Shown one piece after another: positions 23,851 through 36,702 of a stretch of 64,000 bases of DNA. Position numbers and translations under genes: made by a program. The DNA is from Sinotaia quadrata (taxonomy: Eukaryota > Mollusca > Gastropoda > Architaenioglossa > Viviparidae). The notes below the pieces were generated by a model. It ran no database searches. It was not told where the DNA came from and saw only the letters and a list, made by a program, of their open reading frames with translations. The DNA lies in NCBI GenBank assembly GCA_028829895.1, contig CM054179.1, positions 69,897,891 to 69,961,890 on the forward strand, in the 5' to 3' direction. The first letter of the stretch is position 1. The number at the start of each line of letters is the position of its first letter.

Positions 23851-24365
23851 GCACGATAGCCATAAAACCCTCGTCTCAATTTTAGACGTACGAGTAATGT
23901 ACAAAGTTGTTGTAATTGTAATCATTAATAATCTTCTTTGTAGTCATTATTAATCTCTTTTGTAGTAATTAATAATCTCTTTTGTAGTCATTAATAATTT
24001 TAATCTCCTTTCTGATTTTTTTCATTCTTCCTTCTATCTCACAAATATTTTCCATTATTTGTAACTTATTGTTTTAATACTCACTTCCTTTCACATTATT
24101 TTAAAATTATTATTTTAGCACTCACTTTGTGCCACATGCTTGAAATATATGAACAATTTCACCAAAAACATAACTATATTCAGTATCGTCGAGGGCTGTG
24201 TACAACATGGGCTATTTCGTATTCTGTAAATTAAATCTCCTTCAATTCCGCTCTTTTTAATATTTTTAATGCATTAGAAACCCAATTAAGGGTTGTTTAA
24301 ATTTTGTTTCTTCAAGACAAAATTTCATTTCAGGAATCTTAAATAAGGCGTTGTCTATGCCGGCT
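23851..24365. other. AT-rich spacer with a short taatctcttttgtagt repeat
   Basis: Three loose copies of an attaatctcttttgtagt word at about 23,925-24,000, then AT-rich sequence without a gene. Confidence 0.5.
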
Positions 24366-24535
24366 ATTTTTTTAAAATGTGTGTACCGTTTAGCATGCAG
24401 CGTTTTCGTGTACATTTGCGTGTACTTTTTGGCATGTACCAGTCTGTGTGTCCCGTTTGGCACATACCAGTCTGTGTGCACTGTTTGGCATGTACCAGTC
24501 TGCGTGTGCTGTTTGGCATGTATTATTTGCATTTA
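24366..24535. repeat. Minisatellite, unit about 28-29 bp, 5 copies
   Basis: The word tttggcatgtaccagtctg recurs with gtgtgcactg-type links. Open frames on both strands come from the repeat. Confidence 0.85.
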
Positions 24536-25049
24536 CCAGATTTTCTGTTCCACGGCTAGAGGGCAACGGCGTGTTTATACAGTAGAGTGGTTGCGCTTCT
24601 TGCTTCATTCTCTCCCCTTGACTCTGGAGCAGCTATTCGACCCTAAAAGTCACTGCAAATATGGAGATGCTCGTAAGCCAATTGAAGCCTCGCTTTGACA
24701 AATCACAGGCTAATTGTCGACCGGTGCTCGTTTGTCATCAAAGGGCATAGACATACAAAACCAGCAGCATTGACCAGAAGTCCTTAACAAACTTTACGTC
24801 GGGAAATTTGTGGAGCAATTAATGTAAACGTAAATGCAATCAAATCTCTGATGGAGCCTTCTAAGTCAATGTATCGAGAAACGAGAAGGCCAAAGGCGTT
24901 TTTTTTTAGACAAAAATATTAATCCAGATCTATAGTTTGTAGGCATGACAGATCGATCAGCCACAGGTCATGGAAATAGCTTCACTTTCAGACATTAATT
25001 TTTCTATATATGTCAACTATTTTAATTAGATCTACTTTGAAATTGTTGT
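24536..25049. other. Unique spacer, no supportable gene
   Basis: A less AT-rich block at about 24,540-24,830 has no recognisable domain or splice pattern on either strand. Confidence 0.45.
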
Positions 25050-25400
25050 TTTGCTTACGTTAGACGACGGCCAAATATATTTGAAATGGCTTCATTTTAA
25101 GTTGTTTTTCTACATACAACATACGTCGGCCAAATATATTAAATAGTTTCTATTAAGTCGACAAATATTTGAAATATCTTCAGTTGTTGTTTATTCCATG
25201 ACAGACATGGACAAACATTTGAAATATCTTCAGTTGTTGTTTATTCCATGACAGACATGGACAAACATTTGAAATATATTTAGTTTAGTTTTAGTCCATG
25301 ACAGACTTCGACAAATATTTGAAATAGTTAACTGTGCTATTTTTTCCACAACAAACACAGATTATATAATACAAAAAGACTTTCTGTACTTTTTCCATAA
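25050..25400. repeat. Tandem repeat, 50-bp unit, about 6 copies
   Basis: The middle two copies (gacaaacatttgaaatatct ... ttccatgacagacatg) are near-perfect at 50 bp. Outer copies have decayed. Confidence 0.85.
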
Positions 25401-25483
25401 TAGCTATGGACCAAATATTTTAAATAACTTCACTTCGAGTTGTTATTTTATAGCTATAGGCCTGCAAAGCACCCTTTTGTTAC

Positions 25484-25700
25484 TGATTATGATGATTATT
25501 AATCATCCAGAAGTAATTACAAGTGATGGAGAAATCTTAATTCATGTTTAATAATAATTCTCCCAGGGGACACCACTCTTCTCTCACCACTTGGCGGATT
25601 ATACGGGAGTAGTAAAGTCTTCTTCCTTCCACATTCTACATTAATACGACAGACGTTGTACTCTCAGACAATATTTTCGTAGCTGGAAACTTCTTACTAA
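25484..25700 (+). repeat. Dispersed repeat family, copy C (partial)
   Basis: Shares in order with 46,910-47,160 the words aattacaagtgatg, gaaatcttaatt, ataataattctcc, gacaccactc, cttggcgga, and gctggaaacttcttact. Lacks the gccaacgccac end. Copies are about 75-80% alike by eye. Confidence 0.7.
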
Positions 25701-25757
25701 AAAAATAACAAATCCGTCTTTAATTCTATTTAACGAGCATACATCCACCCACTGTCA

Positions 25758-26090
25758 TCAAGTTCATAGATATAGTTTCATATAGAAATGAGAGTGGAGT
25801 CTTAGAAAGATAATTATATTCAATGTACATAACATTTCTCAATGACGACCACAGTCACTCCATATATATCATCAAGTTCATAGATATAGTTTCACATAGA
25901 AATGAGAGTGGAGTCTTAGAAAGATAATTATATTCAATGTACATAACATTTCTCAATGACGACCACTGTCACTCCATATATATCATCAAGTTCATAGATA
26001 TAGTTTCACATAGAAATGAGAGTGGAGTCTTAGAAAGATAATTATATTCAATGTACATAACATTCCTCAATGATGACCACTGTCACTAGC
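25758..26090. repeat. Minisatellite, 113-bp unit, 3 copies
   Basis: atcaagttcatagatatagt recurs at 25,758, 25,871 and 25,984, an exact 113-bp period. Copies are nearly identical, so the expansion is recent. Confidence 0.95.
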
Positions 26091-27606
26091 GCATGTTCAC
26101 AATCGTGCAGTTGTGTAACAAGTCACTTTCTTCCTTATTAGATGACAGTCCAAATTATCCCTTCTAGGCACATTACATTACATCTGTTCCAGAATCTTTA
26201 ATGCACTAACAAACACACTGCAGGGAATCATCTTTCCATTTTTACTGCTCTGGACAAATAGTCGGCTGCTAAGTTGTAATTGTCTTTGATTACTTCTGCA
26301 GTATACCTTTACAGTTCTAGTAGCAATCATTTTATAACTATACTTATATTAATTCAAGTCAGATAATTGCATACCAGTATTATAATTATATTAATTCTTG
26401 TCAGACAATTGCAGTCCAGTACTATTATGATATTAATTCTTGTCAGTTATTTGTAGATCTGCAACATACAGAAGCAATAACTGATAAAAATATTGTTGAT
26501 TGATACTAAACTGTAAACAAACGCGAATACATTTACAGGAGTAAGTGCACTAGATCAGTGCTATATATGTAGATTAGTATGTAAAAGCGTAAAGCGTTAG
26601 TTACGTTTTAAATGATAATTTGATAATAATAACTGATTATGTCATTTTTATTTTAGTTATATACTTGTATTTTTGTTATATATTTCTATATAGAGTTGTA
26701 TAATTGTATTTTAACTATATAATTATATATTAGTTATATAATTGTATATTAGTTATATAATTTTATTTTAAAATTAGTTTCAGATAATCATTCTATGCAT
26801 GACACGTATTTAACGTCATACTTCATCCAGAGATCATGGCCGTCGTTACTAAAGCAGTTTTTTTTTTTTTATTTGATTTTGATTTAAATAAGCAAATACG
26901 TTTAATTTATTGGCGTGCTTGAAATGCAAGTATTATCGAGAAAAAGAGACACGTATAGCTATGTGTATGTTTGTTCTACCGACAATAAGATGACCAGTGG
27001 GAGGACACACACCACACACGCGTATTCACAAACACATAAAATAGATTTTGAAACTCACATGCACAAGCATGCGCACACACACCATGTTTGACTCAGTTGA
27101 ATAATAGCGGCTGGTCAATAGTTTTTCGATTAGCTCATTTCGTCGCATAAATTTTAAAATTTCTTGTCCACAATTAGATTAATAAAAAAAATTGGTTAAT
27201 TTTATTTTTTTTTAATCATGATTACCTGCTACGCTTTATAAACACTGATAGAAGACCACTATATTCATGCAATCTGAAATTCATGGCAGGGTCCCAATAA
27301 TATAGCCTCCTCCCTTTTGTTTAACGCTGTTTACATTTTTCTTCATAGTTGTTTTGTTCGTGAAAACTTGAGGCTGAGGTTACTTTGAACAATAACACGG
27401 TCAACAGCTCTCTGGTTCCCAAATCATAATACACATAAATCTGAGCGCGTTGCTAGCGGAACGAATGAGGTCGTGGAACATGTCAGTATTTTTAGATCCT
27501 ATTTCCAGCATTTGATTAACATTGAAGAATTCGCTCATGAAATTTTCTACCACAATATTATGATCTGTTAAAACAGTGGACAATGGAAATCGAAAAAGGA
27601 TTATAA
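26091..27606. other. AT-rich spacer with minor repeats
   Basis: Three loose copies of a taattcttgtcagacaattg word at about 26,335-26,455; ttatata-rich repeats at 26,640-26,770. A 60-codon minus frame at 27,401-27,583 has no recognisable motif. No gene is called. Confidence 0.5.
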
Positions 27607-27935
27607 GAATAATATGAAGTGTAGTAATAGCAGTTGTTATAACTGTAATATGACTTGTAACAATAGCAGTTGTTATAACATTAATATGAAGTGTAGTAAT
27701 AGCAGTTGTTATAACTGTAATATGACGTGTAACAATAGCAGTTGTTATAACTGTAATATGACGTGTAACAATAGCAGTTGTTATAACTGTAATATGACGT
27801 GTAACAATAGCAGTTGTTATAACTGTAATATGACGTATAGCAATAGTAGTTGTTATAACTGTAATATGACGTATAACAATAGCAGTTATTATAACAGTAA
27901 TATGACGTGTAACAATAGCAGTTGTTATAGGAGGA
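27607..27935. repeat. Minisatellite, 36-bp unit, 9 copies
   Basis: Units of the form aatagcagttgttataactg plus taatatgacgtgtaac. The plus frame reads a 12-residue Cys/Asn-rich repeat and the minus frame a Tyr-rich repeat, both open because 36 is divisible by three. Coding is not supported. Confidence 0.93.
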
Positions 27936-28247
27936 AGATGATAAGAAATCTATTTTTAAATCTCGTATTTCCTCTTCACCACCTCGACAGTTAACCACGA
28001 TGACTGTTGGTCTATATATGTTGTCTATTCGTTTTTATTCTTCCTAAATGTACTTTGTTCTCCATTTGCCATTTTATTCACTACGTCTGACGAAATATCA
28101 ACACATGACATGTCAGATGATATGGATATCTATGACATATATATTACTGCTGGCTGGTTTGTTACACAGACACTTTTGCACACCACTACCAAAAGCAACA
28201 ACAATATTACATAAGTATTAAGATCATTAAGTGCATTTATTTTCAGG

Positions 28248-28440
28248 TGGCATGAGTTATTATACAGCATAATGAGCATAAAGAGCAGGCACTACATTTG
28301 CAGTCAGGTTTCCTGGGTTATTATACAGCATAATGAGCATAAAGAGCAGGCACTACATTTGCAGTCAGGTTTCCTGGGTTATTATACAGCATAATGAGCA
28401 TAAAGAGCAGGCACTACATTTGCAGTCAGGTTTCCTGGGT
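28248..28440. repeat. Minisatellite, 61-bp unit, 3 copies, with decayed flank
   Basis: tatacagcataatgagcata recurs at 61-bp steps with almost no change. Older copies with the word attcaggtcgcc continue to about 28,740. From 28,741 to 29,443 there is spacer without a gene. Confidence 0.92.
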
Positions 28441-29443
28441 TATTAAAAAGTAGCAGTACCTACTATTTTATTAATATTCGGGTCGCCCCTGTTATCATAA
28501 AGCAATAAGGGCAAGCATTTGTATTCAGATTGCCCAAGTTATCATAGCAATGTGGCTAGCACTTATTTCATATTCCTGTTGCCTCATTAACTGTAAGCTA
28601 TGTGAGCAAGCAGTACATGTATATTCAGGTCGCCCTAGAATATTACTAAACCAAGTCAGCAAGCAGTACATGTATATTCAGGTCACCTGAGTTATATTAA
28701 ACAATGTGGGCAATGTTAAGTATATTCTGGTGGCTATGGTAACGGTTACCGTGCGCTACTAAGATGGCAAGAGGTCATAGGTACTTTTTAAATAAAACCT
28801 CCTCTCATTTCCTATGTCTCACTGCATTTACTTTTTTCAGTGAAAATAATAGCATGCTCTATATAAAATTATGAAAATAACCGCATATTACTTCTGCTGT
28901 CCAACTGTACTTCTAAACCTTTCACATATTTTTCACTGCATACAGTAGCATGCTTCTGGTCAGTTTTAGAACTTTACGCAGTGAGAGCAGTAATGCAAGC
29001 AAGTTATGTAGCAACTGACTAACACTTTCGACATTTGAATGGCTTGAAGCTAAGATGCTACATAATTCTTCATTTATTCAGACTTTGATGCAAATTTTGT
29101 CTAAGTAGTTCAGTGGATGGTAACCAAGTATCTGTGATGTACCAAGTCTTATATATGGACATAGCACATCTTTCCTCTGCTTGTCATTAATGTCTTGTTC
29201 TTTATTTGACATTTCTCGAGTATTCTCACACACAACGAATGCTCTCCTAAGTATTCTCATATAATTGCTTTACTTTTCATGGTTAATGTTATTTAATTAT
29301 TTACATTTTCTCATAAGTCTGGCCTTTGTGAATTCCAGGCAGAAAACGGGAAGATGTGGAGATAAAAGTACCTAGGAAATAGGATAGCCGTCAAATTGCT
29401 ATTTCATGAAATAGACTGCCATTTTTTTTTTGCCATTAAAGAG

Positions 29444-29698
29444 TTAACTTTCCCTTAAAGAACGTCCGATCCACATGTGCTGTGCTTCGTGAAATCTCTC
29501 ACTGATGTTTTCCACAAGACTTCTCTCTCGTAAGCAATCGCCGTGCCGAGCGGCAAACTTAATTAAAACAAACAATACCGTGGGAAGCATTATGGCAATC
29601 CAGACTGGCCGAAGTATACAGCTGGTCATGCTCGCTCTCAGATCGTGGCAGACCGAAAGACTTCCAGACAGAGTCACAACACTTCTTTCAACTCCATG
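29444..29698 (-). CDS. Possible isolated exon with one hydrophobic segment (weak)
   Basis: An 85-codon minus-strand frame begins right after an acceptor-like tract (pyrimidine-rich, ending tgtttgtag) at 29,699-29,700 and ends at a TAA. It contains one hydrophobic stretch, VWIAIMLPTVLFVLIKF, followed by a charged tail. The block is less AT-rich than its surroundings. A GTAAGT donor on the same strand lies near 29,837, but the piece before it does not join in an open frame. I do not recognise the protein. It may be chance, a decayed exon or part of an old element. Confidence 0.2.
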   Translation of the reverse strand, partial: HGVERSVVTLSGSLSVCHDLRASMTSCILRPVWIAIMLPTVLFVLIKFAARHGDCLRERSLVENISERFHEAQHMWIGRSLRES

Positions 29699-30572
<874 letters not shown>

Positions 30573-31674
30573 CACGCATACACACGTGTGCGACAGTGCA
30601 CATCCTGATCATCTGAAACTCGAAGCTTAACAATAAGTATTGACCATTAAGTCTAGCCATTTCAGAAGTAGAACTGAATGATTGGTTAATTCTTTGAGTA
30701 GATATTAATTATGTCCATTTCAAAAGGACGTCACTCATTAAATATGTTTAAAGAAATTGTTATAACAACCAGACAACACTCTCAGGTGCACGAGTTTTAT
30801 ATCTTAGGATCATATCAGTTCAAAGTCATTATATACTGTAGAAGGTTGTGCCCAGGTGGCACATCAATACACGATGCTAATACTTTATTGGAGATGCATA
30901 ATTAGACACAGGTGACACAAAATATGCAATGTAAAGATTCCATTATTCATTAAATACACGTGACCACTAGGCTATTACAAATGAGATGGTAAAGCATATG
31001 TTATGTTCGAGAAGGCTAATTAGGCTATCACGGATATTTGATGTAACAGTAGTAACACTTGCTTTTGTAGTTGTGGAAGTAGTAGTTGTTATTGCTGTTG
31101 CTGCTGTTCTTCACATTTAAATAGATGTCTGTTCACAACCAGTTAGCCTACTGTCCTTGACATCAAACATAGGCTGCTGCATCCCTGTCCTTATAGATGT
31201 CTCCATAGCTGGGTGGATGCAAAGGTGTATAGAGCAACTCACTATATACGCTTCGTCCGAATATTAACACAGTGTCTGACTTGAAAAGGGAGAGAGCTTC
31301 TTACAAAGACAACAGTGCAGCAAAAGTCAATCATTTGTGGTTGTTTGTTGCGAGGACAGTGACAGACCGTTGTTGACTCATATACTTATTATAATCCTGC
31401 TTATGCTCATAATTAAGCTCAGTCATATATAACACTATGTAACACAATTTTTGTTCCTGGCTTCTAAGTGTTATATTTCAATTGCTTATGTCTAAAGTAC
31501 GTGAAAAAATGACTTCATTAAGCACAAACTTTGCTTACACGACAACAGCACGAAGAAAACTCGTTTTTTTGTGAAAATAGAACGATTTTTTTTTCATTTT
31601 CGTCATTATGATCAGGTAAAAACAAAAATTGCACAAGGAATAGACAAACACAGTCGGAAACCACTCAACAAGGT

Positions 31675-32881
31675 TCAGAAATGTGTAGATTTTCTAGATT
31701 TACGATTGTACTGTGAATCACTCTCTCGAAGTAGCCCCCAAATGTAGTCCCCCATCATGTTTTCGTTATACTGTCCTTGGTAACGACGTTCAAAGTTCAA
31801 TATATCTTGATGAAAGCGCTCGCCTTGCTCCTCCGAGTAAGCGCCCATGTTCTCCTTGAATTTGTCGAGATGCGAATCAAGGATATGGACTTTCAGAGAC
31901 ATTCTGCATCCCATTGTGGCGTAATTCTTTATGAGAGTCTGCACCAACTCCACATAGTTTTCAGCTTTGTGATTACCTAGGAAGCCCTGAACAACTGCAA
32001 CGAAACTGCTCCAAGCCGCTCTCTCCGTCCTGTTCAACAGCTTTGCGAAATCCTCACATTCTATGATCTTCTTGATCTGTGGTCCGACGAATATACCAGC
32101 CCTGACCTTAGCCTCGGACAGCTTTGGAAAAAGATCTTGGAGGTATTGAAATGCTGCTGACTCCTTGTCAAGAGCAGTGACAAATTGCTTAATGAGGCCT
32201 AACTTGATGTGCAGCGGTGGCATAAGCACTTTATGAGGTTCGTTCAGCGGCGCACACTTCACATTGCTCTTCCCAACAGAAAATTCAGTCCGTTGTGGCC
32301 AGTCCTTTTGTGCGATAATGCGCCTTAGTGTCACGGCTGTCCCAGAGACAGAGGAAACAAGGAAATTTCGTGAAACCTCCTTGAAGACCCATGAGGAATG
32401 ATACCATTTTGAAGTCACCGATGACCTCCCATCCGTAGTCGTCATACTTTAATGCACTCAGCAACATTTTGACACTGGTGTAGTCCTCTTTGAGATGCAC
32501 AGAGTGGGCTATCGGGAGAGACGGGTAGTTGTTTCCATTGTGAAGCAACACGGTTTTGAGGCTCCGGGATGAACTGTCTATGAATAGGCGCCATTCAATA
32601 GGATTACATGCGATACCTATAGCCTGGAATAGACCGGCAACATCGTTGCAGAAGCACAGCCCATCACGCTGACTGAAGAAGTTGGAGAATCTTTGATGCC
32701 GCTTCCTCTGATCCGTGACTTGTACGCTATCATCAACCAAGTTCCACTGTTTGAGCCTCGATATCAGAAGCTCAGCATTCGATTTCGTAAGCCCGAGGTC
32801 CCTAATTAAATCGTTCACGTCTTTCTGGTTAGGGAAGTATGGCTTTCTATCCCCAACTTCATCTGCGGAATCGTAGTCCAT
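31675..32881 (-). pseudogene. Putative transposase of a widespread uncharacterised animal family, one frameshift
   Basis: Two overlapping minus frames (32,881 to 32,285 and 32,445 to 31,675) form one gene of about 401 residues, broken by one base in a run of four T at 32,306-32,309 (plus strand). I recognise the family from many invertebrate genomes, where it is usually annotated as uncharacterised. Conserved features in the combined numbering: FIDSS (D102), GDFKMV (D156), PCFLC (C175, C178) with H188 in the WDSRD..HY context, PPLHIKLGL (H224), and EEQGERFHQD (E350-E354) followed by YQGQYNENMMGDYIW. Two strand-end Asp residues, a zinc-binding insert and a late Glu cluster suggest an RNase H-fold DDE transposase; this is inference. 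The start is uncertain: the frame is open about 17 codons upstream of the Met at 32,881, and a second frame with its own ATG lies at 32,815-33,000. The C-terminus is complete. Confidence 0.75.
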
Positions 32882-32999
32882 ATCTCCAGTATCTGCCTCG
32901 CTATCTGACTTGCTGCTGTCTCCTGAAGATGGCCGATGAATGAATCAGCTGGATGCAAACAATCTCTTGATGCCATATCAAATAAATAACTTCTCTTCA

Positions 33000-33405
33000 A
33001 CTACGAATCGTTATCCTTTCAGTCTGCAATAACACGAATTGGAATCTTGGTTCGAGACACCTGTGCTTTTATACTTGTACAGCTACTTTTGGAACGTTCA
33101 AGAACGTTCTAGAAAGTTCTGAGAGTTTCTCGAAAGTTCTGGAAGTTTCTTGAACGTTCTAGAGTGTTCAGGAGAATTGTAGAAACATGTGGACAACTCT
33201 AGCAGTTCAGGGAGGAAGCTCGGCATTGAAAGCAAATCGAGAATTTACTCGAACACACGCGATTTTCCAAATTTCAGTGTCCCGGTCACAGAAGCAAAGT
33301 TTTTCTGGAATAACAGCGATTTCCTTTCTGTTCTAGACCTAACGGATTAGGAAAACACACTTTCAACCCAGGAACAGAACAAAAGTGAAAATTTGTTACA
33401 TAGTG
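33000..33405 (-). other. 5' non-coding part and right terminal inverted repeat of the DNA transposon
   Basis: Between the gene and the right end lie several copies of a gttct-type word around 33,095-33,165 (gaacgttctagaaagttct). Such subterminal repeats are typical transposase-binding sites in CACTA elements, so this role is likely but inferred. The terminal inverted repeat occupies about 33,295-33,405. Confidence 0.55.
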
Positions 33406-33842
33406 TAATTAACGTCACATAGTTATACTAAGTCAAATATAATTAACGACACTTATAGTGATAATTATAATCAGTCAAATATAATTAACGCCACGTAGTC
33501 ATAGTTATACTAAGTCATATATAATTAACTTCACTTATACTCATAGTTATACTAAGTCAAATATATATATTTAAAATCACTTATAGTCATATTTATAATC
33601 AGTCACGTACAGGTATATATAAATTCTACTCATAGTTATACTCATATATAGTAAGTTTTATATTCTAATTAACGTCACGTATACTCGTATACTCAGTCAA
33701 ATATAATTAACGTCACTCATACTCGTAGTTATACTCAGTCAAATATAATTAACGTCACTCATACTTGTAGTTATACTCAGTCAAATATAATTAACGTCAC
33801 TCATACTTGTAGTTATACTCAGTCAAATATAATTAACGTCAT
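33406..33842. repeat. Minisatellite, 42-bp unit, about 10 copies, split by the transposon
   Basis: Units of the form aattaacgtcactcatactc, gtagttatac, tcagtcaaatat. One or two diverged units lie left of the transposon at about 31,380-31,432, so the element is inside the array. Confidence 0.92.
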
Positions 33843-34078
33843 TCGTGCGAATCTTGCAAAGTAAAACGTCAATGCAAACTATGAAAATGGATTTAAACAA
33901 TAGACAGTATAAATTCAAGATCATGTCTTGTTTAGCTGTATGATATTTATTTCTATATTAAGTTACTTGAGTCGGTATAATACATGTGCCGTTGCGTGAC
34001 TTTCGTGTTATAGGAGTAAATAAGTAAAAATCACCCCAGACATAAGCGAGTCCTCCAGAGATAGCCAGGTGAAATTTT

Positions 34079-34305
34079 GAACTAGTAGGTGGAGGTCCAT
34101 AGGGGTGTAATAGACATGTGAATTGTGGTGAAATTTTGAACTAGTAGGTGGAGGTCCGTAGGGGTGTAATAGACATGTGAATTGTGGTGAAATTTTGAAC
34201 TAGTAGGTGGAGGTCCGTAGGGGTGTAATAGACATGTGAATTGTGGTGAAATTTTGAACTAGTAGGTGGAGGTCCGTATGGGTGTAATAGACAGGTGAAT
34301 TGTGG
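34079..34305. repeat. Minisatellite, 59-bp unit, 4 copies
   Basis: gtgaaattttgaactagtag and gtggaggtccgtaggggtg recur four times with single-base changes. Shorter repeats follow: tctatttacacgaacactg (three copies, about 34,468-34,524) and aaaaagtattattatttcc (two copies, about 34,676-34,733). Confidence 0.93.
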
Positions 34306-34856
34306 TGAATGATTCAGTCGCCCAAGAGAAAATTGTAGTCGGAAGACACAAACATTCAACTGTAAGAAAGGAAACAGTGATGGAGAAAACTCCTAAGGAC
34401 ACGTTCACACTAATTCTTCGTGTGATGTTAATTGATAGAAAGAAGCTAATGCTAGGTGGGATTGACTGTCTATTTACACGAACACTGTCTATTTACACGA
34501 ACACTGACTATTTACACGAACACTTGATTCCACATTGATCGACGTGTAGCTGTACTTACCTCAGTAATTTGTTGTGCTGTTCATTTGTGATAGCAAATAG
34601 GATCTAATTGTGGTTGTGAAATGTTACAAAATGCGTAATTGCAGATATTTGCTACAAGTAAAAAATTCATTAGAAAAGTATTATTATTTCCACAATGAGT
34701 AAAAAGTATTATTATTTCCACAATGAGTAAAAAGACGTGTGTCGATGTAAGAAGCGCGAGACTGACAGATGGGTATCAATTCCGATCTGCAAGTTTACTT
34801 AAATTTATTGTATCGACAGACATGACTTGCAGTAGGTTATGTCCGAATTAAATGTG

Positions 34857-35345
34857 AGATAGAGAGAACAGACTGAGATCAAATAAAGAGCAGTGATATA
34901 GATGGAACAGACTCACTCTCAAACAGAGAACTGTTGAAATAGAAAGAACAGACTGAGATGAAACAAAACTGTGAGAAAGAAATAGAAATAGAAAGAAAAG
35001 ACTGAGCTCTAACAGAGAACTGTGAGACATGAAGAACAGACTGAGATGAAATAGAGAAATGTTAGAGAGAGACAACAGATTGAGATCAAATAAAGAACTG
35101 TGAGATAGAGAGAATAGATTGAGATCAAACAGAACTGAGAGTTAGAACAGACTGAGATCAAACAGAGAACTGTGAGATAGAGAGAACAAACTGAGATCAA
35201 ATATAGAAATGTGAGTTAAAGAGAACAGGCTGAGATCAAACAGAAAACTGTGAGATAGAGAGAACAGGCTGAGATCAAATAGAGAAATGTGAGATAAAGA
35301 GAACAGGCTGAGATCAAATAGAGAAATGTGAGATAAAGAGAACAG
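34857..35345. repeat. Minisatellite, 39-bp unit, about 12 copies
   Basis: gagataaagagaacaggctg and agatcaaatagagaaatgt alternate at a 39-bp period (35,221 and 35,260). Purine-rich. Copies are better preserved toward the right. Confidence 0.9.
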
Positions 35346-35594
35346 GCTCCACTCCCATTTCTGTGATGAATTATATCCATGAACATGATTATATATATAT
35401 AGAGAGAGCATTAACATCAATCAAGCATTATTGTGAAGTGATGTATATGTCAATGCTTTCTGATTATATTCGTATGTTGATTTGTATTGACACTAATCTG
35501 TGGAACTGTGTATCAAGCTATAAGACTCTAAAATCTAAAGGTATTAAAATTATTCAATATGGTTCCTGGAAATACTGATGTCAAGTAATCTTCT

Positions 35595-35992
35595 TCATTT
35601 TGTATATTATATGTATATTTGATTGTTAATTTAATAAATTTATTGTTATATTTATTGACCTTTTTAAAAATACTGATAACCTTATGTTGGAGAAGAAAGT
35701 GGGTGGGTGGGGGCTTGATAAATATAGATTAAAAGATGATTTATCTGTTCCTTGAGTAAGAAGTTTTCCACCTATGGAAATATTGTGTGACAGTAAAAGT
35801 TTGTCTTTAATGATGTGGAAGAGAGAAAATGTTTATAGCACCCATATATCCGCCAAGTGAGAGAGAAGAGTGGTGTCAACTGGAGAATTATTAGTAACAT
35901 AAATTAAGATTCTCATCACTTTTAATTAGTTAGGATGATTAATTAATTAATAATAATTATATCCTTTAGCTAGGTGGCGTTGGCATCACATA
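35595..35992 (-). repeat. Dispersed repeat family, copy B (longest)
   Basis: The most complete copy, about 400 bp. Read on the minus strand it starts tgatgccaacgccacctagc, then the words aagtgatgagaatcttaatt, aattctcc, tctcacttggcggata, ctgtcacacaatatttcc, ggtggaaaacttcttact, tttaatctatatttatc, ccacccaccc. Relatives lie at 5.8, 25.5, 46.9 and 48.7 kb. No protein is encoded; non-autonomous element likely. Confidence 0.75.
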
Positions 35993-36394
35993 TACCATGT
36001 GGCAAATCAAATAATTACATCTTTGTCATTTATTCAATGCGATGCTAAAACTAAGTGGAAATTCAAATAAATACGATTTTGCAGCATACATTTAATTATA
36101 GTGTTATAAATATATGGTAAATATAATTCTTTTAATTTTAATATGGTAAATATAATTCTTCTAAATATAATTATTTTAGTTTGAAAACAGAAAACTAGAC
36201 AACACTTTTAAGATTTTCAATGTTAATTTTTATTTCCATGTGTTATACAAGATTAGTTTGTACTATCAGTTCAAGAATATTAAGAGTTAAATAGAGTGGA
36301 GAACTGTAAGGGGAAACGTCGTCTTGAGAAAGTCAAAAATACTTAACAGAATTAATTAATGAGCATACGTATTGTGAACTTTTATAAATCTGTC
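35993..36394. other. AT-rich spacer, no gene seen
   Basis: Low-complexity AT-rich DNA with short aatatggtaaatataattct duplications at about 36,113-36,165. Confidence 0.5.
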
Positions 36395-36650
36395 ATTACT
36401 TGCACACTCTATAGCATACAAATGGTGAACCTTTAGAAACTTTTCTAGACTTTGATATTACAGCATACAAATACTGAACCTTTTTTTTAAAAAAGTGTGA
36501 CTTGTACTGTACAGCAAACAGATACAGAAAGTGAACCTTTAGAAACTTTTCGTGACATAGACACCATATAGCATACCGAGTGAACATTTAGAACATTTAA
36601 AAAGACTTGTACAGCATATAGCATACAGATAGTGAACCATTTGAACATTT
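36395..36650. repeat. Degenerate tandem repeat, unit about 60 bp
   Basis: Four diverged copies of the theme agcatacaaatagtgaacct then ttagaaacttttc. Confidence 0.65.
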
Positions 36651-36702
36651 TCATAACTTGGATACCATATAAACTTACTGATAGTGAACCGCCCTGTTAC
36701 TT

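Larger units (their letters stand above)
31433..33405 (-). mobile_element. DNA transposon with CACTA-type ends (about 1.97 kb)
   Basis: Left end CACTATGTAACACAATTTT; the right end, read on the minus strand, begins CACTATGTAACAAATTTT. Both ends continue as imperfect inverted repeats for about 110 bp (shared TGTTCCTGG, AAGTGT, GTCTA, AAACTTTGCTT). TAA flanks both sides (31,430-31,432 and 33,406-33,408). Removing the element and one TAA rebuilds a normal unit of the flanking 42-bp minisatellite, which independently confirms the borders. CACTA termini with a 3-bp duplication are the hallmark of the EnSpm/CACTA superfamily. The class assignment rests on the ends plus the inferred DDE fold of the one gene inside. 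Confidence 0.8.

Noticed and set aside
23281..23925. Overlapping minus-strand frames of 138-193 codons
   Set aside because: The 41-bp unit cycles through all three frames, so all three are open at once. This is a repeat effect.
27614..27998. Cys/Asn-rich 12-residue repeat protein
   Set aside because: Looks like a secreted repeat protein, but the array is a 36-bp minisatellite with an equally open opposite strand, no signal peptide and no splice sites.
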